This document shows, in pieces, positions 1 through 5,963 of a stretch of DNA of 8,318 nucleotides. The notes under the pieces were generated by a model. That model was not told the origin of the DNA, did not search any database, and was given only the letters and a program-made list of their open reading frames with translations. This stretch comes from an uncultured Alphaproteobacteria bacterium (lineage in GTDB: Bacteria; Pseudomonadota; Alphaproteobacteria; Sphingomonadales; Sphingomonadaceae): positions 1 to 8,318 of the forward strand of contig CAJAHV010000148.1 in the NCBI GenBank assembly GCA_903939555.1. The letters run 5' to 3'. The stretch's first letter is position 1, and the number at the start of each line of letters is the position of its first letter. A program made the translations under genes and the position numbers.

Positions 1-542
1 AGTTCTGGTGGCAAAAACCGGGCCCGGTCACGCCGCACCCGCAACACACGGCGGACCAGCGCCGCATCGACCGGCCGTTCAGACCAGGTGCCGACATTAC
101 GCTGTTCGGCCAGTGCCGCCAATTGCTCGGCAATCCGGCTGGCTTCGACAGACAAGGCACTGATGATCTGCGCCGTGCCATCGGCCACCGACACGGCCCC
201 TGCGGGCATGACGGCCGCTGTTACGACCGCGGAAACCACGACCGCATCGTCACCGGGCAGCACATAGCCGACAGCGGCGTCAACCAACGCAGTAGCCGCG
301 CTGGCATCGATCCCTGCGGCGAGCGAGCCATTATCGATCGCCAGCACCAGTGGCAACGACGAGGCCAGCGCCGCTGCGACAAAATCAGGCGCTACGGGCC
401 ATTCAAGCAACCAGCCATCGACGTCATTTTCGACGGATCCGCGCCGGACTTGCCACCCCATGCCGGGCGTCAGACGGCCCTGCGCCGCCCCCTGCATCCG
501 GATCGGTGGTAGATCCGATCCAAAATGGTCTATGTTGTTCAT
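1..542 (-). CDS. Partial CDS (N-terminal 180 codons), probable winged-helix transcriptional regulator
   Basis: Reading leftward from an ATG at 542, the frame stays open to the window edge, giving the first 180 residues of a longer protein. It starts MNNIDHFGSDLPPIRMQG. Residues about 45-125 are Ala/Val-rich and resemble an alternating alpha/beta fold with no motif I can name. Residues about 128-147 (SVEASRIAEQLAALAEQ) look like an amphipathic helix. Residues 158-180 include VRRVLRVRRDRARFLPPE, which recalls the segment just before the winged helix in a MarR-like regulator type common in sphingomonads (usually VRxxLRxRRxRxxFFxxELFADPAW). The DNA-binding domain itself would lie outside the window, so the function is inferred from a short resemblance. 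Codon use is normal for a high-GC genome. The gene is divergent from the sigma-54 activator at 690, so both may be controlled from the region between them. No good Shine-Dalgarno precedes ATG 542; the strong one serves a leader frame just upstream. Confidence 0.6.
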   Translation of the reverse strand, partial: MNNIDHFGSDLPPIRMQGAAQGRLTPGMGWQVRRGSVENDVDGWLLEWPVAPDFVAAALASSLPLVLAIDNGSLAAGIDASAATALVDAAVGYVLPGDDAVVVSAVVTAAVMPAGAVSVADGTAQIISALSVEASRIAEQLAALAEQRNVGTWSERPVDAALVRRVLRVRRDRARFLPPE

Positions 543-559
543 GTTAACAAGGGGTCCAT
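539..559 (-). other. Possible six-codon leader ORF coupled to the downstream regulator
   Basis: ATG at 559-557 opens a tiny frame, MDPLLT, whose TGA stop (541-539) overlaps the ATG of the partial leftward gene (542-540) as ATGA. A well-placed AGAAGG Shine-Dalgarno lies 5 nt upstream of this ATG, whereas ATG 542 lacks one. It could be a leader peptide that delivers ribosomes to the real gene by termination-reinitiation. It could also mark a frameshift (natural or sequencing) in a gene that really starts at 559. The sequence alone cannot separate these. Confidence 0.35.
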
Positions 560-564
560 ATTTT

Positions 565-570
565 CCTTCT
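565..570 (-). promoter_or_regulatory. Strong Shine-Dalgarno AGAAGG for the leftward leader ORF
   Basis: The plus strand reads CCTTCT, so the leftward message carries AGAAGG, then AAAAT, then ATG at 559. This is the best ribosome-binding sequence in the intergenic region. It points to the start at 559 rather than the ATG at 542. Confidence 0.5.
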
Positions 571-580
571 GTTAATACGT

Positions 581-593
581 ATATGTCACATAT
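581..593. promoter_or_regulatory. Perfect 13-bp palindrome, candidate operator
   Basis: ATATGT-C-ACATAT is a perfect 6+1+6 inverted repeat. It overlaps the TATGAT at 591-596 that could serve as a -10 box for the rightward activator, and it lies just upstream of the leftward leader's ribosome-binding site. A dimeric regulator bound here could affect both directions. Its right half (GTCACATAT) recurs as GGCACATAT exactly 43 bp further right, about four helical turns. Which protein binds is unknown; the products of the two flanking genes are natural candidates. Confidence 0.4.
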
Positions 594-626
594 GATCGGT
601 GTGGTACGCTGAAACTGCAGGGCAAG

Positions 627-641
627 TGGCACATATTTGCT
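627..641 (+). promoter_or_regulatory. Sigma-54-like -24/-12 element with spacing one base short
   Basis: TGGCAC at 627-632 and TTGCT at 637-641 match the two halves of the sigma-54 consensus (TGGCAC, five bases, TTGC) on the strand of the activator gene. The gap is four bases, so the invariant GG and GC are nine bases apart instead of ten. Changing this spacing normally disables such promoters, so it may be a decayed or chance match. If functional, transcription would start near 652, about 38 nt before the start codon. Confidence 0.25.
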
Positions 642-689
642 CAACCGGGGTCACTTTACCATAGTGTTCAACCTGCGATTGGCAAATCG

Positions 690-1700
690 ATGCATAGAAA
701 CAGTACACGGGCCGGGATTCAACTTCCCGTTCTCGTTGGAAGAAGCAAAATCATCGATGGCATTCGGCACGAGATCGAGAAAATTGCTGATACAACGGCG
801 TCAGTCCTGATCACCGGACCATCCGGATCGGGCAAGGATATCGTGGCACAATTGCTGCACCAGCGCAGTTGCCGCGCCACCCGCCCCTATATTGCACTGA
901 ATTGCGCTGCCGTTGCTGCCGATCTTCTGGAAAGCGAGATGTTCGGCCATGAAGCCGGTGCCTTTACCGGTGCCGTCAAATCGCGTCCGGGTCGGTTTGA
1001 AGCGGCGCACGGCGGCACGCTGTTCCTCGATGAAGTTGGCGATATGGCGCTGGCAATGCAGGCAAAACTGCTGCGCGTCCTGGAAACGCGCGTTGTCGAA
1101 CGGGTGGGCGGCATGTTGCCGATCGCTGTCGATGTGCGCTTGATCGCGGCGACCAGCGTCGCGTTGTTTGCCGCCATCGAACGCGGCAGCTTTCGTTCCG
1201 ATCTGCTTTACCGGCTCGATGTCGTGCGCATTGAAATGCCGGCACTGGCCGACCGGGTGGAGGATATTCCGCTGCTGCTTCAGCATTTCGCCAGCCAGGC
1301 AGGGGGGAAGACAACGATACGTTTCGATACTGCTGCCATCGACGCGCTGATGCGCCTTGCCTGGCCGGGCAATGTCCGCGAACTCAAGAATTTGGTCGAT
1401 CGCGCCAAGGCGCATTATCCGGGCGAGACGATTGGCGCCAACACGCTGGCCCGGCTGGTGCGTCCGGCGGGTGGCGCGTCCCTGCCGACACCACCAGTCA
1501 CCAACGGCATCGGAACGCTCAGCCAGGGCAGTGTCGATCTCAAGCGCATTCTTAACGAATTGGAATGCGCCTATATTAATGCCGCCCTCACCGAGTCAGG
1601 CGGTGCGATCGCCGCCAGCGCCAAGCTGCTCGGCATGCAGCGCACCACCCTCATCGAAAAAATGCGTCGCCTCCAGATTGCCGCCATGGCCGCGGCGTGA
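690..1700 (+). CDS. Sigma-54-dependent activator, FleQ-like, without receiver domain
   Basis: This 336-residue protein is a bacterial enhancer-binding protein that would remodel RNA polymerase-sigma-54 using ATP. The AAA+ domain covers about residues 14-240: Walker A GPSGSGKD (43-50), the sigma-54-contacting loop GAFTGA (90-95), Walker B TLFLDE (110-115), an arginine-finger region FRSDLLYRL (168-176) and sensor II WPGNVREL (225-232). Residues about 285-330 form a Fis-type helix-turn-helix whose GMQRTTLIEKMRRL closely recalls the C-terminus of the flagellar master activator FleQ. The N-terminus has only about 13 residues before the AAA+ domain, so the receiver or FleQ N-domain is absent. The usual position of the sensor I Asn/His (AATN) is Ser156. 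ATG 690 has no clear Shine-Dalgarno; the frame is open upstream to a TAA at 573-575, but no ATG, GTG or TTG occurs there. Its position beside the flagellar operon suggests control of flagellar genes. FlbD or FlrC/FleR-like are alternative names. Confidence 0.93.
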   Translation: MHRNSTRAGIQLPVLVGRSKIIDGIRHEIEKIADTTASVLITGPSGSGKDIVAQLLHQRSCRATRPYIALNCAAVAADLLESEMFGHEAGAFTGAVKSRPGRFEAAHGGTLFLDEVGDMALAMQAKLLRVLETRVVERVGGMLPIAVDVRLIAATSVALFAAIERGSFRSDLLYRLDVVRIEMPALADRVEDIPLLLQHFASQAGGKTTIRFDTAAIDALMRLAWPGNVRELKNLVDRAKAHYPGETIGANTLARLVRPAGGASLPTPPVTNGIGTLSQGSVDLKRILNELECAYINAALTESGGAIAASAKLLGMQRTTLIEKMRRLQIAAMAAA

Positions 1701-1714
1701 GCGCCTGCGCCGGG
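1701..1714. other. 14-bp convergent junction, no clear terminator
   Basis: The stop codons of the rightward activator and the leftward fliD are only 14 bp apart. A small GC hairpin, GGCG-TGAG-CGCC at 1694-1705, spans the activator stop codon. It has only four base pairs and no following T-run in either direction, so I do not call it an intrinsic terminator. Transcripts probably overlap at their 3' ends or end by Rho. Confidence 0.5.
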
Positions 1715-3127
1715 TCAGTTGCTGCTCTTGCTCCAGGCAGCGATCTGCTGGTCAAGCTGTTCGCCCACAGCCTTTGACGCGGCGACGAGCCGGTCCATCG
1801 CGGCATATTGGCGGGTCAACGTCGTGCGATAACTGGCGAGGCGGATATCGACCTTGGTCAGATCGCTGCTCACTGCCGTGCGCTGCCGGCTCAGCCCGCT
1901 GCTCGCCGGATCGGTAAGCGCGGCGATGCTCTGCAGCCGGTTGGGTTGGGTCGACAAAGACGCTGCCGACAAGGCGGTCAGCAGCGCTTCGGCATCGGCA
2001 AGCCGCGCCGCCGGTAGCGCGGCAAAGCGCGCCGCATCATAGGAAATCGTGCCGTCGCGGCCGACGCTGAAGCCAATATCGCTCAACCTGAGGCCATTGG
2101 TCGTGCCGAAGCTGGCGGTTATCAACCCGGTGATGCGCTGGTCGATAGCGCGGACGGTAGGGTCATTGACCAGCGCGCCGGACACGTCGCTGCCGGTGGC
2201 GGGCTTGCGAAAGTCACCGATCACCGATCGCATCGCTGTCAGTGTCGAGGCGAAATCGCTCAAGGTCGCGCCGATTGTCGCGACACTGCGCGCAGCCGAG
2301 ATGCGGGTCGTTGCCGCTGCATCGGCCTTGTTGAGCGTGATGCGTGTGCCGGCCACCAGATCATCGATGACATTGCTGCCGCGCCTGACCGCGACACCAT
2401 CGACGCTGAGATCGGCATCGGCGGCGGTGGTCGCCAGCGTCAGCGCGCGGTTGCCGGGCGTGAAGGCGAATCGCGCCAGACCGGTATCGCCCGCCGCAGG
2501 TGCCGCGCTGATGATGAAGGCTGCGGCGGCACCATCGCTGCCGCGCAGGCTGAGCGTCGCGCTGTCGCTGTTGCCGATGATGCTGGCTGTGATGCCGCTG
2601 TTGCTGCTGTTGATGGCATCGCGCAAGCCGGCAAGGCTGTTGTTGCTGGCATCGATGGTGATGTCGATCGGGCTGGCCGTACCGGCGCTGAACGAAAATG
2701 CGCCGTCCGCCAAATCGGTGCGCGTGCCGAAAGCAATCGTCAGCGTGCCAAGGCCGACCGCAGCACCGGCATCGGCCAGCGGGGGCGTGGTCAGTTGCTG
2801 GGCGCGCGCCAGCCGGTTGACGACGACAGAAGCCGAAAAGGCGGTAACCGGCCCGCTGCCCAGCCGTTCGATGCCAACAGCGGCGCTGTCGCTGCTGGCG
2901 GGCTGGAGGCCGAGCGCACCGCTCTTGACCCGCGCATCGAGCGAGGTGGCAATGCCCTGCAACGCCGATTTGACCTGCCCCAGCGCCGAAATCCGCGCGT
3001 CCAGGCTCGCAGCCTTGCTGTTGAGCGGGGTGGTGCGAGCGGTTTTTTCGGCGGCGACAAGCTGGTCGATCAGCAGCTTGGTATCGATGCCGGTGCCAGC
3101 GCCAAGGGTGGAAATGATCGATGCCAT
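1715..3127 (-). CDS. fliD: Flagellar filament cap protein FliD (hook-associated protein 2)
   Basis: FliD (470 residues) is exported through the flagellar secretion apparatus and forms the cap at the filament tip under which flagellin subunits fold. The N-terminal FliD domain is clear: GTGIDTKLLIDQLVAAEKTA (11-30), followed by a helical stretch with SLDARISALGQVKSALQGIA (41-60). The centre is Ala/Ser/Thr-rich and variable, as expected of the exposed head domains. The C-terminal FliD domain ends in a predicted coiled coil (RLASYRTTLTRQYAAMDRLV and beyond) reaching almost the last residue. Length is normal for the family. The frame is open further upstream to 3331, but that part lies inside flhB and is Arg/Cys-rich shadow sequence. 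ATG 3127 is chosen because AGGA sits 5 nt before it and the FliD domain begins at once. It is the last gene of the leftward operon, 7 nt after flhB. No fliC or fliS is visible nearby. Confidence 0.95.
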   Translation of the reverse strand: MASIISTLGAGTGIDTKLLIDQLVAAEKTARTTPLNSKAASLDARISALGQVKSALQGIATSLDARVKSGALGLQPASSDSAAVGIERLGSGPVTAFSASVVVNRLARAQQLTTPPLADAGAAVGLGTLTIAFGTRTDLADGAFSFSAGTASPIDITIDASNNSLAGLRDAINSSNSGITASIIGNSDSATLSLRGSDGAAAAFIISAAPAAGDTGLARFAFTPGNRALTLATTAADADLSVDGVAVRRGSNVIDDLVAGTRITLNKADAAATTRISAARSVATIGATLSDFASTLTAMRSVIGDFRKPATGSDVSGALVNDPTVRAIDQRITGLITASFGTTNGLRLSDIGFSVGRDGTISYDAARFAALPAARLADAEALLTALSAASLSTQPNRLQSIAALTDPASSGLSRQRTAVSSDLTKVDIRLASYRTTLTRQYAAMDRLVAASKAVGEQLDQQIAAWSKSSN

Positions 3128-3132
3128 GATGA

Positions 3133-3136
3133 TCCT
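3133..3136 (-). promoter_or_regulatory. Ribosome-binding site of fliD, overlapping the flhB stop
   Basis: AGGA (plus-strand TCCT) lies 5 nt before ATG 3127 and shares bases with the TAG stop of flhB (3137-3135). It fixes the fliD start and suggests coupled but separately initiated translation. Confidence 0.65.
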
Positions 3137-4268
3137 ATAACGGCAGCGGCGCACCCGGCTTGCGGCGCGCGCCCAATTCGTCGAAATCAAAGTCCGGCGG
3201 CACGAACACCGGCGGCGCCGCTTCGCCGGCCGGATCGTCGAAGCGCATGACAAAGGCGAGAATGGTGGCGACCGCGGTGAACAGTTCCTCGCGCACCGGA
3301 TCGCCGCGCCGCGCCGAAAAGAACAACGCACGTGCCAGCCGCGGCGTGCGAATGACCGGCAGTTTCAGTTCATGCGCCGCCGCGATGATCGCCTGCGCCA
3401 TCTCCAGCCGGCCTTTTTCGACGACCAGCGGGGCCATATCCTCCCCGGCGCGGTAGCGCAGCGCGACGGCAAAATGAACGGGGTTGACCACCACAACGGC
3501 GGCATCGGCCAGGCTGGTCTTCATGCGCCGCGTTGCCGCCGCCATCTGGGCCCGGCGCAGCGCCGCCTTGACTTCGGGGGCGCCGTCATTCTGGCGACTT
3601 TCGCGGCGCACTTCGTCGAGAGACATCATCAGTTTGCGTTCGCGCAGGATGAAACTGATGGCGCCGTCGATGACCGCCACGGTTACCAGCAGCAGCGCCG
3701 CCGCCCCGAACAGCCGCACGATCGCGGCGCCGATGATCGCCAGCGCCCCGCCATCATCGCCGATATTGGCGAGCCGGGGCAGCAGCGGCGGCACGATCAC
3801 CAGCGCCAACACACCGATGGCGGCAATCTTGAGCAGCGCCGTCACCGCGCCGGCAGCGCCGCTTGCCGAAAACAGCCGTTGCAGGCCGCTCACCGGGCTG
3901 ACCCGGGACCATTTCGGCGCCAGGCTGTCGAGTGTGACATGGCGGCTGGCGGCGCTGGCAGCGACGATAACCGCCAATGCGATCGCCGCCGCCAGCACCA
4001 GCGGCACACCGATCGGCACGCGCCGCGCCAGCACCGCAACCGGATCGCCCCCATTATCGAATGGCAACGCATCAACCTGCAACGCCGCGCTGAGAAACCC
4101 CGCCAGCGCCTGCCACAAGGACGGCCCGACAACGGGCACGATCAGCGCCGCCATGGCGATGACCATGGCCGGCGCCAGTTCACGGGGTTGCCAGACATTG
4201 CCCTCTTTGCGCGCATCCTCGCGCCGCCGCGCGGTAGGCGCTTCGGTCTTGTCGCCACCCTCGGCCAT
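3135..4268 (-). CDS. flhB: Flagellar export apparatus protein FlhB (substrate-specificity switch)
   Basis: FlhB (377 residues) is the inner-membrane export component that self-cleaves and, with FliK, switches export from hook-type to filament-type subunits. The N-terminus has the family hallmark GDKTEAPTARRREDARKEG (5-23). Four hydrophobic segments lie at about 33-60, 84-106, 141-165 and 176-206. A charged linker with RQNDGAPEVKAALRR (225-239) matches the conserved flexible region, and the cytoplasmic domain follows. The cleavage motif reads VVNPVHFAVALRY from residue 260; the core NPVH (262-265) replaces the usual NPTH, and the preceding Thr is Val. Asn262, Pro263 and His265, the residues most needed for cleavage, are kept. 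The C-terminus has a Pro/Asp-rich tail (about 344-377), as in other FlhB proteins. Its ATG overlaps the fliR stop by one base (TGATG). Placement of flhB directly after fliR is common in flagellar operons. Confidence 0.96.
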   Translation of the reverse strand: MAEGGDKTEAPTARRREDARKEGNVWQPRELAPAMVIAMAALIVPVVGPSLWQALAGFLSAALQVDALPFDNGGDPVAVLARRVPIGVPLVLAAAIALAVIVAASAASRHVTLDSLAPKWSRVSPVSGLQRLFSASGAAGAVTALLKIAAIGVLALVIVPPLLPRLANIGDDGGALAIIGAAIVRLFGAAALLLVTVAVIDGAISFILRERKLMMSLDEVRRESRQNDGAPEVKAALRRAQMAAATRRMKTSLADAAVVVVNPVHFAVALRYRAGEDMAPLVVEKGRLEMAQAIIAAAHELKLPVIRTPRLARALFFSARRGDPVREELFTAVATILAFVMRFDDPAGEAAPPVFVPPDFDFDELGARRKPGAPLPL

Positions 4269-4987
4269 CAGAGCAGCCCCTGCGCCGCGTCAAGAGTGAC
4301 CAAAGTCCGCGCCAGCAGCGCTTCGAACAACAGCGGCAGCGCCCATAAAAAGCCAACCAGCAGCGCCGCCGGACCGACCGACATCGCCCCCATTTGCGGC
4401 GCCGATCGCGTCGCCACTGCCACCAGCAGATTGCCGAGCAGCAGCAGCGCCACGAGCGGCAGGGCAATGCGCAGCGCGCCGCTGAACATCATGCCACCAA
4501 AAATCGCCGCCCGCGCCAGCCCGATCTCGCCCGGCGCCAGCAGCCCCTGCCCCGCCACGCCTTGCGCGAACAACCAGGCGACGCCGTCATTCGACAGAAA
4601 AGCGCACCACATCAGCAGCGAGAACAGCCCGCCGATGACCGAGACACTGCCCCCCGCCCCGGCAAAGCTGGCAAAACCGAGCCCCATCATCTGCGCCACG
4701 ACCTCGCCGGCCATCTGCGCCGCGGCAAAGGCCAGCGCCAGCGCCAGCCCGGCGAGCAGGCCGGCCAGTATTTCTCCCGGCAGCATCGCCAGCGTCAGCG
4801 GCGGCGCCTGCGGGCCAAAGGCACTAAACACCGACAGCGCCGCCGCCATCGCCAGCCGCGCCCGCCATGGCAACACCGCGCCGCCAAAGGCCGGCAGCAG
4901 CGCCAGCATGGTGAGCGGCCGCACCCCCGCCAGCGTGAAGCGCGCCATTGCCGCCAGCGGATCAAAGGCCGGCAGCTCGACAATCAC
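4268..4987 (-). CDS. fliR: Flagellar biosynthetic protein FliR
   Basis: FliR (239 residues) joins FliP and FliQ to form the helical export-gate core in the MS-ring pore. It is hydrophobic throughout, with several membrane segments at roughly 12-58, 70-100, 115-142, 158-192 and 205-230. The conserved polar patch RSAPQMGAMSVG (194-205), preceded by ALRIALPLVALLLLGNLLVA (171-190), matches the family signature (APQxNxxxxG), though Asn is replaced by Gly. Length is slightly below the usual 250-260. The start is GTG at 4987, which overlaps the fliQ TGA as GTGA; no separate Shine-Dalgarno is needed. It is followed by flhB with a one-base overlap. Confidence 0.95.
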   Translation of the reverse strand: MIVELPAFDPLAAMARFTLAGVRPLTMLALLPAFGGAVLPWRARLAMAAALSVFSAFGPQAPPLTLAMLPGEILAGLLAGLALALAFAAAQMAGEVVAQMMGLGFASFAGAGGSVSVIGGLFSLLMWCAFLSNDGVAWLFAQGVAGQGLLAPGEIGLARAAIFGGMMFSGALRIALPLVALLLLGNLLVAVATRSAPQMGAMSVGPAALLVGFLWALPLLFEALLARTLVTLDAAQGLL

Positions 4988-5271
4988 CGGATCGCGCCAA
5001 TCATGTCGAGCAGGCCGGACGTGAGGAGATCCCCCAGCGCGGTCATCACGCTTTCGCCGGCGATCGCCAACATCGCGACCAGCACGGCGAGCTTGGGCAG
5101 GAAGGACAGGCTCGCTTCCTGTACCGACAGGATGGTCTGCACGAGCCCGACGACCACGGCGACGATCAGAATCGGCACCAGAAAAGTCGCCGTTGTCTGG
5201 GCGAACAGCAGCACCGCGCTGCGCGTCAGCGCCACGAGCACCTGGTCATCGGGCATCGCGCCATCGATCAT
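4984..5271 (-). CDS. fliQ: Flagellar biosynthetic protein FliQ
   Basis: FliQ (95 residues as called, usual length about 89) is the small two-helix export-gate subunit packed around FliP and FliR. Two membrane segments lie at about 17-47 and 58-78, joined by the family core VGLVQTILSVQEASLSFLPK (41-60). ATG 5271 overlaps the fliP stop as ATGA, like the other junctions here. A second ATG at 5256 (Met6) would give MPDDQVLVAL, closer to the usual FliQ start and length of 90, so the true start may be five codons later. Confidence 0.95.
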   Translation of the reverse strand: MIDGAMPDDQVLVALTRSAVLLFAQTTATFLVPILIVAVVVGLVQTILSVQEASLSFLPKLAVLVAMLAIAGESVMTALGDLLTSGLLDMIGAIR

Positions 5272-5963
5272 CCGGCGCCGCCAAAGCTTTTGGCGAGCGA
5301 TCCGAGCACCAGCGTCCAGCCATCGATAGTGACGAACAGCGCCAGCTTGACCGGCAGGCTGACGGTGGCGGGAGACACCATCATCATGCCGAGCGACATC
5401 AGGATGCTCGACACGATCAGGTCGATGACGAGGAAGGGCAGATAGATGACAAAGCCGATCTGCATGCCGGTCTTCAGTTCGCTGGCCACGAACGCCGGCA
5501 GCACCACGGCCAGCGGCACGTCACGCGGGCTGGCAAACGGCCCGGCACGGGCGATTTCAGCGAATTTGCGCAGATCGCTTTCGCGCGTCTGGCTGAGCAT
5601 GAAGGTTTTGAGCACATCTCCGGCCCGGCCGAGCGCCACATCGGCGCCGACACTGCCCGCCACCATCGGTTGATAGGCGGTGTCATAGATGCGATCGAGG
5701 CTGGGTTTCATGACGAACACCGTCAGCAGCAGCGCCATGCCGACAAGCAACTGGTTGGGCGGGCTTTGCCCCAGCCCCAGCGCCTGCCGCAGAATGGCCA
5801 GCACGATGATGATGCGGGTGAAGCAGGTCATCATCAGCAGCGCCGCCGGCAGCAGCGTCAGCGCCGACATCAGCAGCAGGATCTGCAATGATGACGACAG
5901 GCTGGGCAATGATGCCGACAGCGTTGGCACTGCTGTCGCCTGGACGAGCATTGCGCCGATCAT
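5268..5963 (-). CDS. fliP: Flagellar biosynthetic protein FliP
   Basis: FliP (231 residues) forms the pentameric core of the flagellar export gate. Both conserved blocks are present: LPAFVASELKTGMQIGF (155-171) and FLVIDLIVSSILMSLGM (177-193), the latter in a membrane helix. The segment TCFTRIIIVLAILRQALG (46-63) and the SPPNQLLVGMALLLTVFVM block (67-85) are also typical. Most FliP proteins carry a cleavable signal peptide. Here the first 20 residues (MIGAMLVQATAVPTLSASLP) have no basic start or long hydrophobic core, so the protein looks shortened at its N-terminus. ATG 5963 overlaps the stop of the fliO-like gene as ATGA. Confidence 0.96.
   Translation of the reverse strand: MIGAMLVQATAVPTLSASLPSLSSSLQILLLMSALTLLPAALLMMTCFTRIIIVLAILRQALGLGQSPPNQLLVGMALLLTVFVMKPSLDRIYDTAYQPMVAGSVGADVALGRAGDVLKTFMLSQTRESDLRKFAEIARAGPFASPRDVPLAVVLPAFVASELKTGMQIGFVIYLPFLVIDLIVSSILMSLGMMMVSPATVSLPVKLALFVTIDGWTLVLGSLAKSFGGAG

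Larger units (their letters stand above)
543..689. promoter_or_regulatory. Divergent intergenic promoter region
   Basis: This stretch is clearly more AT-rich than its surroundings and separates two divergently read genes, so it must hold both their promoters. Visible elements are a palindrome at 581-593, TATGAT at 591-596 (a possible -10 box for the plus strand, with no convincing -35), a direct repeat G(T/G)CACATAT at 585-593 and 628-636, and a sigma-54-like TGGCAC/TTGC pair at 627-640. GTTAAC at 543-548 and GTTAAT at 571-576 form a further loose repeat. No promoter can be assigned with confidence. Confidence 0.6.

Noticed and set aside
123..512. Plus-strand open frame of 129 codons, opposite the partial regulator
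   Set aside because: Its product is rich in Arg, Gly, Asp and His without family pattern, and the minus strand is open and protein-like over the entire region.
602..619. TGGTACG...CTGCA as a second sigma-54 promoter
   Set aside because: The GG-GC gap is twelve bases, two too many, and the first half matches poorly.
1694..1705. GGCG-TGAG-CGCC hairpin as a terminator
   Set aside because: Only four base pairs and no T-run on either side.
2049..3140. Plus-strand open frame of 363 codons opposite fliD
   Set aside because: The minus strand encodes recognisable FliD domains. The plus frame is an Ala/Ser/Leu-rich mirror of a GC-rich gene with no motif.
3128..3331. Upstream extension of fliD giving 538 codons
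   Set aside because: The extra 68 residues are Arg/Cys-rich, lie inside flhB, and have no counterpart in FliD; the AGGA site supports ATG 3127.
3372..5024. Plus-strand open frame of 550 codons opposite flhB and fliR
   Set aside because: It crosses two clear gene junctions on the other strand and has a His/Arg/Gln-rich then Ala/Ser-rich composition typical of antisense frames in high-GC DNA.
3135..5963. Type III injectisome or phage-derived secretion genes rather than flagellar ones
   Set aside because: FliP, FliQ, FliR and FlhB homologues occur in injectisomes, but the co-operonic fliK, fliL, fliM, fliN and fliD make the locus flagellar.
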